From the NCBI GenBank assembly GCA_004151065.3, contig NWUY0303898787.1, forward strand, positions 1 to 11,270: a stretch of 11,270 bases of DNA, given 5' to 3'. The stretch's first letter is position 1. Every line of letters starts with the position of its first letter. A program made the position numbers and the translations under genes. Of this stretch, positions 1 through 7,842 are shown piece by piece. Below the pieces are notes generated by a model. That model searched no databases. It worked only from the letters and a program-made list of their open reading frames with translations, and had not been told where the DNA came from. The stretch comes from Larix sibirica. Taxonomy: Eukaryota > Streptophyta > Pinopsida > Pinales > Pinaceae.

Positions 1-66
1 ATGACTGGGATGCATGCAATTGCATGCATGCATGCAGAATGCATGCTGCATGCAGAAATGCATGCA
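1..66. repeat. Cluster of RY (CATGCA) motifs, palindromic
   Basis: CATGCA occurs at 13-18, 23-28, 27-32, 31-36, 49-54 and 61-66, with a further CATGC at 42-46. Positions 11-28 form a perfect 18-bp palindrome. The tract is a degenerate ATGC repeat that may extend left of the window. CATGCA is the RY/Sph element bound by plant B3-domain factors of the ABI3/FUS3/LEC2 type. Whether this copy has any regulatory role is unknown: no gene is seen beside it, and simple-repeat expansion explains it equally well. Confidence 0.6.
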
Positions 67-699
67 AGACTGAAAATGTAAATAATGGAAATACTGGTAG
101 GACTAGGATGGAGTATAGGAATATCCTAACATGAATGCCATCATTTTCTCCTTCAATCCAATTCATGCTCTATAGAAGCAATACCATTATTCTTAATAAG
201 TTATAATTAAATTTTACTTGCATCTTAGAGTGATTTCCCCTTTACTAAGTGGAATGTTCATGCCCTTTTCTCGATGTATAGCAAGTGACAAATTTAGTTA
301 ATTCATTGAGCAGTGCTTACTGAGTGAAGATGTACCCCTTTTCCTAACACTTTTCATACTTAGTTGACTTTTCATTTTAGAATATGCTAAAGCTTGAGCT
401 TATTCAATGGGCACCCTAAAGAATCCAATTAATGCACACTCCACTCTCATATGGATATTACTATCATGACCCATATATAATATCATGTCTACATCCTTTA
501 TAGAAGTGAAATTGGATATAGAAGTGAAATTAGTAGATAAAAACATTACCCTATTATGATGTTGGCTTTGGTGCTAACAAACAATAGTTGCGTCATAATC
601 TTCCGTGCTTCTAGTACATTGTTCTTCTTCATCCTCTTTGCTTTAGCGTCCGTGTATCCTTTCTATCATTTTGAGGAAAATGAAAATAAAAATAAGTAG
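67..699. other. AT-rich intergenic DNA, no gene recognised
   Basis: I see no ORF with recognisable content, RNA gene or mobile-element terminus here. The only local structure is a 15-bp perfect direct repeat (499-513 and 517-531, period 18). The stretch is frequently interrupted by stops in all frames. Confidence 0.5.
499..531. repeat. Short tandem duplication, period 18
   Basis: The 15-base string TATAGAAGTGAAATT occurs at 499-513 and again at 517-531, separated by GGA. It is probably a replication-slippage duplication. No function is implied. Confidence 0.7.
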
Positions 700-2082
700 T
701 GATGCCTATTTCATATACGGTGGCTGCTTCTCCCACCGATTCCGTTCTTAGCCTCATACTCTAGTTTGTGTTTACCATTGAAACGAGCCAATAAATGAAA
801 CTCTAAGATCTACTCTTCTTCTTCACGATCCTTCACATTAGTGTAATAGATGGGAACACCATCAAAATATTAAATAACAAGCATTAGAGATGCCATGACT
901 ACCAAGTCATCATGGAATTTCTATTGTTTAGAAATCATGGTTGTTGTTGCAAATCCCTGGTCACTCTCCTTTTCTTTAGAATTTGGGTTTTTATTTTTCT
1001 CTTATTCATGAACCTCATGTTTACCCTCAATAATGTCATCAAAGAGATAATTCTCACAAGCTAATTTTCATAAGCAAATTAAGTTTAACACCCTATTTTG
1101 TTGTTCTTTCATGGTCACTATCAAAGCTAAAACACATTTTGATAAAATGATTTGTTCAAGTTGAGATATTTTCTTTCCTTGTTCTTCATGCTCTTATATT
1201 TTTCATCATTATACAAAGGAACTTAGGCAATGAGAAAATATTCATTGGAATCATGAGACTTGTGGCTTTTTCTTGGGTACTAGGGGAATTGACAACTAGA
1301 TGAGGCTCATACTCGAGTGACATATGGTCAATTTCCGTCTGCTACCACTATACCTCTAGATGCACCTACACAACCCGCCAACATGGGACATGACTACTCC
1401 CAATTTGGAATTTGTAGGTTTAGTTGAATTAGGCTACTCCCTTTTTGCAACAACACCTTATTACCTTGGGATTTTGGGGGATTCTGACTATAAATTTTTT
1501 GAGAAGGATTTTTGCTTAGGCATTGTAATTGTTTCAAGTTGGACATACTTATTTGTTGTCCAAAATTCCAATTGAATACCATGGATAACAAAGAAAGTTG
1601 GAACAACTAACTCAATGTCAAGAATAGTCATAGCAGAGAGTGAACAATGAAGATCATGAAATAATGTTGGAATGGATGGGCCATATGGGATCGAAAAGAA
1701 AAGATTTAAATCTATTATAATTTTTATTTCTTTTCGTGAATACCAAGCACATGAGACTGAACTTTTTAGGTTGAGAAGAATGTCTCTTTCTAGGATCAAT
1801 ACACATACATTTTCTTGATGGGATTGAGATGTTCTGATCCTTCAATCAATAGAGTTGACATATGAGATACTTTTTTCCCTTAAACATAAAAATTTCTATC
1901 ACCGCAAACTCACAAGTAGCATGAAATACATACAAAATGGGAATTGGAATTTGATCTCTGGTGGAGCTGGCAAGTGATAGTTGATCACCAACATAGCTTG
2001 AAGCCCCATCTAATGATCTTGAGAAGCTAGTATTTTCATTCTTGACAAACAATGCCAAAAATGGTTCATTCATAGAGATCTA
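700..2082 (-). pseudogene. Unidentified, broken coding-like tract
   Basis: I do not recognise a protein here. On the minus strand three stretches read better than their AT-rich surroundings. (1) From the stop at 2080-2082 down to 1654, one frame has a single stop at 1846-1848. (2) A 103-codon open frame runs 1799-1488 and overlaps the first. (3) From 1193 down to about 700, one frame holds about 165 codons with six stops and a charged, Glu/Lys-rich composition, including a possible short coiled coil near 1193-1140 and runs of glutamates near 815. Positions 1606-1394 form another open frame rich in Gln, Asn and Ser. Together they could be a decayed retroelement gag or a gene fragment with several frame changes. 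AT-rich sequence easily produces Lys/Asn/Ile-rich frames by chance, so confidence is low. No catalytic motif, zinc knuckle or protease motif was found. Confidence 0.2.
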
Positions 2083-3254
2083 CCTCCCGGGGTATTGGAC
2101 TAGAAAGGAAATAATGCACGAGTCTCTAGAAGGAAGTCTTAGAAACCATTCTTGTGTCACACGAAGAACTTATCTCAGTTCAGGATTGGTGTTCTTATGA
2201 TCCAAGGGGGTGTCTCTAAACTAGTTAGATTTGTCTTTTGGATCTGTTATAGTGCAAAAGTGACCACACAGTAACTAAACCTTTTCCATTACTAGAATCA
2301 TAATACAAACTTGACGAGCAATGATTTAACGGAAATAACCTTAGGAAAAGGCCAAAAAATGAAATACATTTGCCCCACTAAAAGTTATATTTGTCATAAA
2401 TGATTGAAATTAAAAAAATGGCTAACATAGATAATACATTAACCCATGTTGCTGATGTGGCTGTTGTTAAATAATTATGTTTACAATGCAAGGAATCATG
2501 ATAATTGCATCAAGTAAAAAAGAGATTACCAGTTGTAAAAACACTCATGCAACTTTAAGAGGAATGAGTAAATTATGTTACACATCTAAATCAAGCTAGA
2601 TCTTCCCTAAGAAGATTCAAAAGACACTAGCCATCTATATATACATGGCTTAGGGAATCAATTATTGATAATGGAAAAGTGAAGGGCTATGTTGTCTACA
2701 TTACAACGACATTCTTTCGTTTGAGGCATCTCTATGTTAATCATGGTATATACTTCTATTTTATCACTTGCGTTGGAGGATATGCTATTCTCCATGATCA
2801 CCATGTATTGAGAAAATAAAAGATAGGAGGTCTAGGAGGATGACCCCAGTGAAGAGGGAGTTGGGGGACCGATTCTTCTCATAACCATGGGTTTCCCATT
2901 GTAAACATATCCTTCCTTTTTTAATGGAATCTAGTTCTTGCTCCTCATCAGGTTGAGTTGAGTTGATTGTATCTTGATTTATTCATTTCTTGTGATTTAA
3001 GGCATGATAATGGATTCAAGAGTATTGTATGATGTTAGTTATGTTATTTCTCCACTGTTTTTATGATCCGTATAATTGTTATTGTTGTGCAGGTGATTGG
3101 ATTGCTTGTTTCTCTCCTCTCCTTGTTGGATACAAACTCATAGGTGCTTGATAGATAAATGATTTAAAGAGTGAGGTATTCCGGCCTCTCCTTCCTCCCA
3201 TCATTCTCCTGGAAGTATTTTCATAAATGCATGTAGAGATAACCAATTACCTCC
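2083..3254. other. Non-coding DNA with weak LTR or transcript-end features
   Basis: No gene is recognised. On the plus strand, a TATA-like CTATATATACATGG (about 2634-2647) is followed by AATAAA near 2815-2820, a TTGTAAAC...TTTTTTAATGGAATCTAG stretch (2901-2934) and a T-rich tract ending in TTGTTGTGCAG|GTG near 3084-3095. That order (TATA, poly(A) signal, T-rich downstream part) is seen in plant LTRs and at plant gene 3' ends. I found no second LTR copy, no tRNA-Met-type primer binding site, no polypurine tract and no TG...CA boundaries, so neither identity is established. Confidence 0.25.
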
Positions 3255-3321
3255 ATTGTTTTGCAGGAATCTAACCATCTCATAGGGTATTGTTTTGTAG
3301 GAATCTAACCATCTCATAGGG
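3255..3321. repeat. 33-bp tandem duplication
   Basis: Unit 1 (3255-3287) and unit 2 (3289-3321) are identical over 33 bases except one position (TTTTGCAGG against TTTTGTAGG), with a period of 34. Each unit contains a 3'-splice-site-like TTGTTTTG(C/T)AG, but only the first keeps the canonical AG context with a preceding C. The near identity implies a recent duplication. No coding frame is evident across it. Confidence 0.85.
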
Positions 3322-3583
3322 AATAAGATAGCCATCATGACATCAAGACTATCCCCACAATAGAATGATGACTCCACTTAGGAGTTTTTTCATCTTTTTA
3401 TAGAGTTTAAAAAATCCGTTGGTTTGGCTAGGTTAAGACTCTCGTTTTCTTAGTATATCCTTCTTTTTTATAAGCATCAGTGACAATTTAGTCATCCTTA
3501 TGCTAGCATGATATCAAGTGTTTGTCTCTGCAACCCTTAACATAGGATAACTACTTTCATTTTGGAAAAAACCCACTATAGAG
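3322..3583. other. AT-rich intergenic DNA, nothing recognised
   Basis: There is no ORF, RNA gene or repeat that I can support in this stretch. It separates the tandem duplication from the foldback cluster. Confidence 0.45.
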
Positions 3584-3681
3584 CTTGACATAGGTATTCT
3601 GAATTTTTCCACAACAACTACACAATCATTAGGAAAATCATAGGTCAATTATGTGGTTGTTGTTTAAAATTCCGTGTCAAG
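3584..3681. repeat. Imperfect inverted repeat (foldback)
   Basis: The arm at 3584-3626 (starting CTTGACA and including ACAACAACTACACAAT) is matched in inverted orientation by 3648-3681 (whose reverse complement starts CTTGACA and includes ACAACAACCACATAAT). The last 16 bases match at 14 positions. The 5' arm is about nine bases longer, and the central spacer is about 21 bases. This could be a decayed MITE-like foldback or a chance hairpin. No flanking target-site duplication was found. Confidence 0.55.
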
Positions 3682-3778
3682 TTATTGTTTCCCACCCATA
3701 GTTCACATGATTCAATAACCCATTTTTAGAGGTTATTTCCACCACTTATAAAGTGTTATTAGGGTTAACCATAGTCCT

Positions 3779-3817
3779 CCCAATGTTTTTATTTTCAAAA
3801 TAACATAAAACAATGGG
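3779..3817. repeat. Near-palindromic hairpin
   Basis: The sequence begins CCCAATGTTTTTATTTT and ends AAAATAACATAAAACAATGGG. The two halves pair over about 17 bases with a small bulge. It lies about 100 bases from the preceding foldback, so the two may belong to one degraded foldback region. A 14-bp palindrome GTGTCCATGGACAC follows at 3860-3873. Confidence 0.55.
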
Positions 3818-4283
3818 TTTGAAGAATGCCTTCCCATGTATCCTCTAGTGACGGCCTTTGTGTCCATGGACACTACCGGCGAGGGATGACTTCTATAACA
3901 AGATCTTGATATTAATTCCGTCCTTTGGAAGTTGTGTGCTCAGTAGAACTATCTACTCTATATCTCCACTTAAGCAATCATTTAATATTATCCACTAATT
4001 TAAACGATTTTGTATGAATTAATGTTGTTCGCCGTATAGGAAGATAAAATTGAGTTATATTATATTATTATTGTTTTTTTTATAAAGTAACAAGAGGGAT
4101 AATATTTAGAGAAGTGTGAGTGTAAAAATTTGGAAATGATTTTTACTTATTTATCTTTTACTTAATGTTCAGTAGATTCATTAACCATGATAGGTTTAAA
4201 TTGAGATTAATATTAATTATCATTATTATTAATTAACTTAATAAATTTGAATATTACAGAAACTCTAATAAAATCCCAACTAT
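3818..4283. other. AT-rich intergenic DNA
   Basis: No gene is recognised. It contains the 14-bp palindrome at 3860-3873 and, from about 4050 onward, very AT-rich sequence with a T8 run at 4074-4081. That run was considered as an alternative LINE tail and rejected because the LINE 3' UTR ends earlier, at 4398. Confidence 0.45.
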
Positions 4284-4370
4284 TAGTGTCTTATAAAAGC
4301 TTAGTATTAACTTAAGACACTAGATCATTATTATTTAAAAACTTAAGATACTAAACAAATCATTACTATT
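4284..4370. repeat. Small direct and inverted repeats next to the LINE tail
   Basis: TAGTGTCTTA (4284-4293) is the exact reverse complement of TAAGACACTA (4313-4322). The segment starting AACTTAAGACACTA (4309-4335) is repeated with divergence as AACTTAAGATACTA (4340-4370), with a five-base insertion in the second copy. This is AT-rich slippage or foldback sequence abutting the LINE insertion point. Confidence 0.55.
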
Positions 4371-4397
4371 AATATCAAAGTGCAGGTTCATAAAGCC

Positions 4398-4650
4398 TTT
4401 TTTTCAAGTAGAAAAAAAAGTAACTTGATATTCATTTAGAATCAAAGTTACATCTTACTGACGAAACATTTCAAAAAATATCTCGTCCAAGGTACTGACT
4501 ATCATGGAAAAAGTCCATCCTAATCAACTTACAAACTAAAAAGCTACGAACCAAATATTCCAAACATGTAGCTATAACCCAACATAGCATAAAAAACTTA
4601 CAAGGAAAGCTGCCATCTAAAACCAAAAGCAAAAGACCAAGAAAAGCGCA
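4398..4650 (-). other. LINE 3' UTR and poly(A) tail
   Basis: After the ORF2 stop at 4651-4653 the minus strand runs through about 250 bases of T-rich, non-coding sequence and ends near AATATCAAGTTAC, a T8 run, CTACTTG and A7. The A7 (plus-strand T7, 4398-4404) is taken as the remnant of the reverse-transcribed poly(A) tail and so marks the element's 3' end. The tail is short, consistent with age. Confidence 0.65.
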
Positions 4651-5033
4651 CTAGAAGAAGGAGAAGAAACCTTTCTCCATACATATATCATTGACAGATT
4701 CTTCAAAAAGGAGTTTGCCATCAAATAACCCCAATGCCTCCTTTGATAACACATCCGCCTCCCTGTTGAATTCTCTGTAAATATGACAAAAGGATAAAGT
4801 TGAGAAATAATTCTTTAACTCAAGAATTCTGCATTTCCACTCATCCAAATGGAGAGCAGAGAGACGAAGTAAACCATTTTCCCATCCAATAATCAGTTTC
4901 GAGTCATCAACAACTTGCAGATTATGTATCCCTCTCTTTCGTGCAAACCACAGGAGCCCCCAGCAAGCCATAATTTCTGCTTTATTATTGGAACCCGAAC
5001 ATGTTGACATCCTTAGTTTGATCCATCGAAAAA
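4651..5033 (-). pseudogene. LINE ORF2: C-terminal RNase H, internally shortened
   Basis: RNase H degrades RNA in RNA:DNA hybrids. FFDGSN (5033-5016), carrying the first catalytic Asp, is in the zf-RVT frame and is followed by TAA 5013-5015. The rest lies one frame away: GSNNKAE (Glu at 4975-4977), VVDDSKLIIGW, LHLDEWKCRI, FCHIYREFNREADVLSKEAL, ending with TAA at 4651-4653. Only about 16 codons separate the first Asp from the Glu, where RNase H folds need roughly 35-40, so part of the first two strands is missing. The D/E/D motifs and the REFNREAD block fit the RVT_3-type (archaea-like) RNase H found in some plant L1 elements. It is non-functional. Confidence 0.85.
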
Positions 5034-5087
5034 TCCAACTGATAAAGACCAATTCAAACAAGGACTTTTGATTAACCTCTTTTTTGG

Positions 5088-5507
5088 TCAGGAAGAAAGA
5101 CTACAAAACTCAAAAAAGTGGCTTAAAGCACGGGAACAGACTTGAGAAGGTGAAGAAAACCGGTTTTCAAAAATCTGTCCATTTCTACTCTTCCAGATTT
5201 CCCAAGCAATAAAAAGAGGAAGTTCCTTAAACCTCCAATTACATTTCATCCAATTCTGAAGACAATCCAGCAATGTGTTTGAGCACCAATCAAGGTTTGT
5301 GTTGAGGGAAGCAACATAACGTTCCCAAACTTCAGTTGTGAAAGAGCAATTAACAAGCAGATGACAGACCATTTCATTGGCCCCTCTACAAAGGGGACAA
5401 ACCCTCGTCCCATTTAACCCTCTTCTAAGTAGGTTATCCCAAGTAAGCACCTGGTTTTTCAAACAAAGCCACAAAAAACAAATTATCTTGACAGACACCT
5501 TCCATCT
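5088..5507 (-). pseudogene. LINE ORF2: zf-RVT zinc-binding domain
   Basis: The frame continues from the previous region across a TGA (5508-5510) into RWKVSVKIICFLWLCLKNQ, then LTWDNLLRRGL, CPLCRGANEMVCHLLVNC and VWERY. The C-x2-C...H...C arrangement is intact and typical of the zf-RVT domain in plant non-LTR elements and retro-derived genes. A Trp-rich stretch (IAWEIWKSRNGQIFENR) follows, and the frame ends at TGA 5088-5090. The domain is thought to assist nucleic-acid binding. It is the best-preserved C-terminal part of the copy. Confidence 0.88.
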
Positions 5508-5510
5508 TCA

Positions 5511-6205
5511 AAAACTTGAAAATAAAGCATTCGTATAGACACCTTTATCAAGAAGAATGCATTCATAAGCCGATTTAGCCGTAATGGCCCCATCCGATCC
5601 CGACCAATCCCAAACCAAACGATCTGGTATGTCAGTTAGAACAATCCCAACTGACAATAAATTTAAGGTGTAATTATCCCATTCAGCACCCAACGTAGCT
5701 GATAGACCCATATCAGAGGCACTGATCCAACCTACAAACAGACCACCATCAATCGACACCTTCTTAACTTGTGAAAGGACAAAAATGTTTATGTCATGAA
5801 GCCCCAAAAAAAGATTTCGCGAAAGAGAAAATTTATCTCACATTCCAAGAACAGGGTCCAATCTAATGTATATCTGGACTCCCCATCCAGGATCCCAGCA
5901 TAACCTTTTTCTGATAGTGTTCAAGCTCCTATAAAGCCCTAGATAACATAAGAATTCCGATGAAGACAAGGCCTCCTTATCCAATCTGCAATAATAGATG
6001 AATGAATATACTTCCTCCTTAGAACTTGAGACCAAAGAGACGTCCCAAATAGACCACGCCATAAAGATATAGCTCGGTCAGCATCGCTGAACCAGAAAAT
6101 CTGCTTAATCCCCCAACCTCCTAACTTTTTAAGGAGAGCAATTTTGTGCCAAGACTAGAGATGAAACTTTGAGTCCTTTAAATTTCCTGACCATAAAAAT
6201 GGAAA
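5511..6205 (-). pseudogene. LINE ORF2: post-RT conserved region
   Basis: Two frames share this part. The first (about 6205-5942) reads FPFLWSGNLKDSKFHL, a TAG at 6155-6157, then SWHKIALLKKLGGWGIKQ and DADRAISLWRGLFGTSLWSQ, the K..GGLGI and L...LW blocks common to plant L1 proteins. Near 5938, at a TAG, homology moves to the next frame: RSLNTIRKRLCWDPGWGVQI, a TGA at 5838-5840, then EWDNYTLNLL, DIPDRLVWDWSGSD and AITAKSAYECI. The last corresponds to the PD(R)L.W...G.(F)(S)(V)KSAY block that precedes zf-RVT. The region links the RT to the zinc-binding domain. Its biochemical role is not well defined. Confidence 0.8.
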
Positions 6206-6522
6206 ATTCTTTTACTCACCAAATCCAGGATAGAGTTAGGAACCATAGCTAAGGACGACCAGTAGACCGTAATACCTTGCAATATAGAGTCGATAAGCAC
6301 CAACCGACCTCCAATTGAAAGATACCGATAAGCCTAGTTATTAATTTTCCTTTCAACCCTTCTTGCTAACCACAACCAATCCGATTTCATATAACAATTT
6401 GGTTTAAAACAAAAACCAAGGTATTTAAACCCTTCATCCATCTTTTGCATCTGATAGGGAAGGATATCATAAATTTGGTCACACATTTGGTGTTCAATCA
6501 AAGGGTCAGTAATATTATAAAG
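6178..6522 (-). pseudogene. LINE ORF2: RT thumb region
   Basis: This segment, one frame away from the RT core, reads through EGFKYLGFCFKPN, DWLWLARRVERKINN, a TAG at 6334-6336, then YLSIGGRLVLIDSILQGIT and the YW following it. These match the KYLG and GGR(L/F)xLI blocks that follow the RT core in plant L1 elements. The TAG stands where the family usually has Trp (INNW), consistent with a single G-to-A change. The frame ends in TAA 6178-6180, but conserved sequence passes into the next frame near 6200. Confidence 0.85.
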
Positions 6523-7242
6523 AAAAATTGATTTTTGAGCTTACCGCCATACCAGATGCGCTACAGAAAATATTGATCAGCGTCAAATACTTCCTCCATT
6601 CTTGGGCAATACCTCTTCCAAATAGTAAGACATTGTCAACAAACAGAAGATGCATAATCTGAACCAACGAAGCTACTTTAACTGCCTGAATATTGCCTTC
6701 CCTTTTTTCCAATTGAATCAACAGACTTAGGCCTTCAATAACTAATAAGTACAGAAGTGGGGACAAGGGGCATCCTTGTCTGAGTCCCTTGGATATTTTC
6801 AAAACAAGAGAAGGATGAACATTTATGAGAATGTAAAAATTTGCACTAGTTACACAAGCCATCACCCAATCCGTAATCTCTAGAGAAAGACTAATTTGCA
6901 ATAAAATAATCCCGAGATAAGACCATTCAACTCGATCATAAGCCTTAATTAAGTCCATTTTTAATAGGAAGGCTTGAATTTTATTCAATTTGATACTATG
7001 AAGACATTCTTGAGCGACACCTATAGCATCCAGGATCATTCTGTTGGAAAGGAAACCGAATTGTTCTTGATATAAACCCTTCTCCAAATAAGGTTTCAAT
7101 CTGTTGGCAATAAATTTAGCTATCAACTTATAGGCCATATTACATAGGGATATCGACCTATAATCATCGAAAGAAGTAGGCTTGTATTTCTTCGGGATTA
7201 GAGAAATATAGTTCGCAGCCTTCAAGAATAAAAACCCGACAT
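6515..7242 (-). pseudogene. LINE ORF2: reverse transcriptase core (RVT_1)
   Basis: This is the longest intact piece of the element, about 240 codons. From the N-terminal end it has SLIPK, the SFDDYRSISLCN motif, IANRLKPYLEK, QFGFLSNR, LKMDLIKAYDRVEW (first catalytic Asp at 6953-6955), GLRQGCPLSPLLYLLVIEGL and FVDN at 6632-6643. The last is the position of the (Y/F)ADD box: the first Asp is kept, but the second is Asn and the Ala is Val, which should abolish polymerase activity. After FCSASG the open frame ends at TAA 6515-6517, and homology resumes in another frame. Identity as a plant L1-clade RT is firm. Confidence 0.95.
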
Positions 7243-7841
7243 CTGGACTCCTCCGCAATCTTAACCAGATCACCACCCATCAAAGAAAATAAATGAAGGA
7301 AAAATTCAGTAGGCCAACCATCAGGACCCAGGCTCTTAGCCCTAGCAAAAAGATCAAGAACCGATTTTATTTCCTCTTCCATGACAAGCCTACCAATGTG
7401 TGTTATGTATTCCTCTGAGAACATCCCGGGGAAAAGCTTAATCACCTGCAATTGGCTAACAATACTTAGTGAATTGTCCCGAGCATATATATTTTTGAAG
7501 AAAGAGACCGCATTAGTCTTGATAGAGTCATAATCCGTTAGTATGTTTCCATTTTGATATTCCAAGTTCCAAATGGAATTGGAGATCCTTCGCTGATTGG
7601 TGAAATTTTGAAAAAAAATCGTGTTTTTATCAGCACTTTGTATCCACACAGCACGGATTTTAAACCGCCATGTCTCCTCATCCTGCAACATGATTTTCTA
7701 CTTGGAAGACAACAACTTAGAGAGTCTATTTCTTCTCTCTTCAGAGAATATTTCATCATCCACTAGATTAGACAAATCGTTTATCTCCCTCTCAATGAAG
7801 ATGAGGGCCACATCATTCTCCTTTTTAGCTTTTTCCCACTT
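7236..7841 (-). pseudogene. LINE ORF2: endonuclease-RT linker and RT N-terminal part
   Basis: The frame entered at 7841 begins KWEKAKKEND and continues through a Glu/Arg-rich helical linker. It crosses a TAG at 7698-7700 and then reads LQDEETWRFKIRAVWIQSAD, corresponding to the plant L1 region before the RT (usual ...W...GDKNTKFFH). It ends in KSLGPDGWPTEFF near 7310-7350, the conserved K-x-x-GPDG motif that opens the RT. The frame shifts near 7235, in the segment leading to the first RT core strand. The linker assignment depends on combining two frames, each clearly coding in its own part. Confidence 0.82.
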
Positions 7842-7842
7842 G

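Noticed and set aside
1-66. CRISPR-like array
   Set aside because: The repeats are overlapping hexamers without spacers, in a eukaryotic context.
1360-1575. 71-codon plus-strand ORF
   Set aside because: No recognisable motif; aromatic-rich chance reading opposite other open frames in AT-rich DNA.
2440-3130. Confident LTR retrotransposon call
   Set aside because: No paired LTR, primer binding site, polypurine tract or pol domains were found.
4074-4081. T8 run as the LINE tail
   Set aside because: Another A7 tail at 4398-4404 sits directly after 3' UTR sequence; between 4082 and 4397 the DNA looks like unrelated AT-rich flank.
4411-4421. GAAAAAAAAGT shared with 10871-10881 as a target-site duplication
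   Set aside because: The left copy lies inside the element, on the wrong side of the poly(A), and an A8-based match is expected by chance.
7538-7759. 73-codon minus-strand ORF in the ORF2 linker
   Set aside because: The neighbouring frame (7841-7236) matches plant L1 sequence far better, so this one is a shadow.
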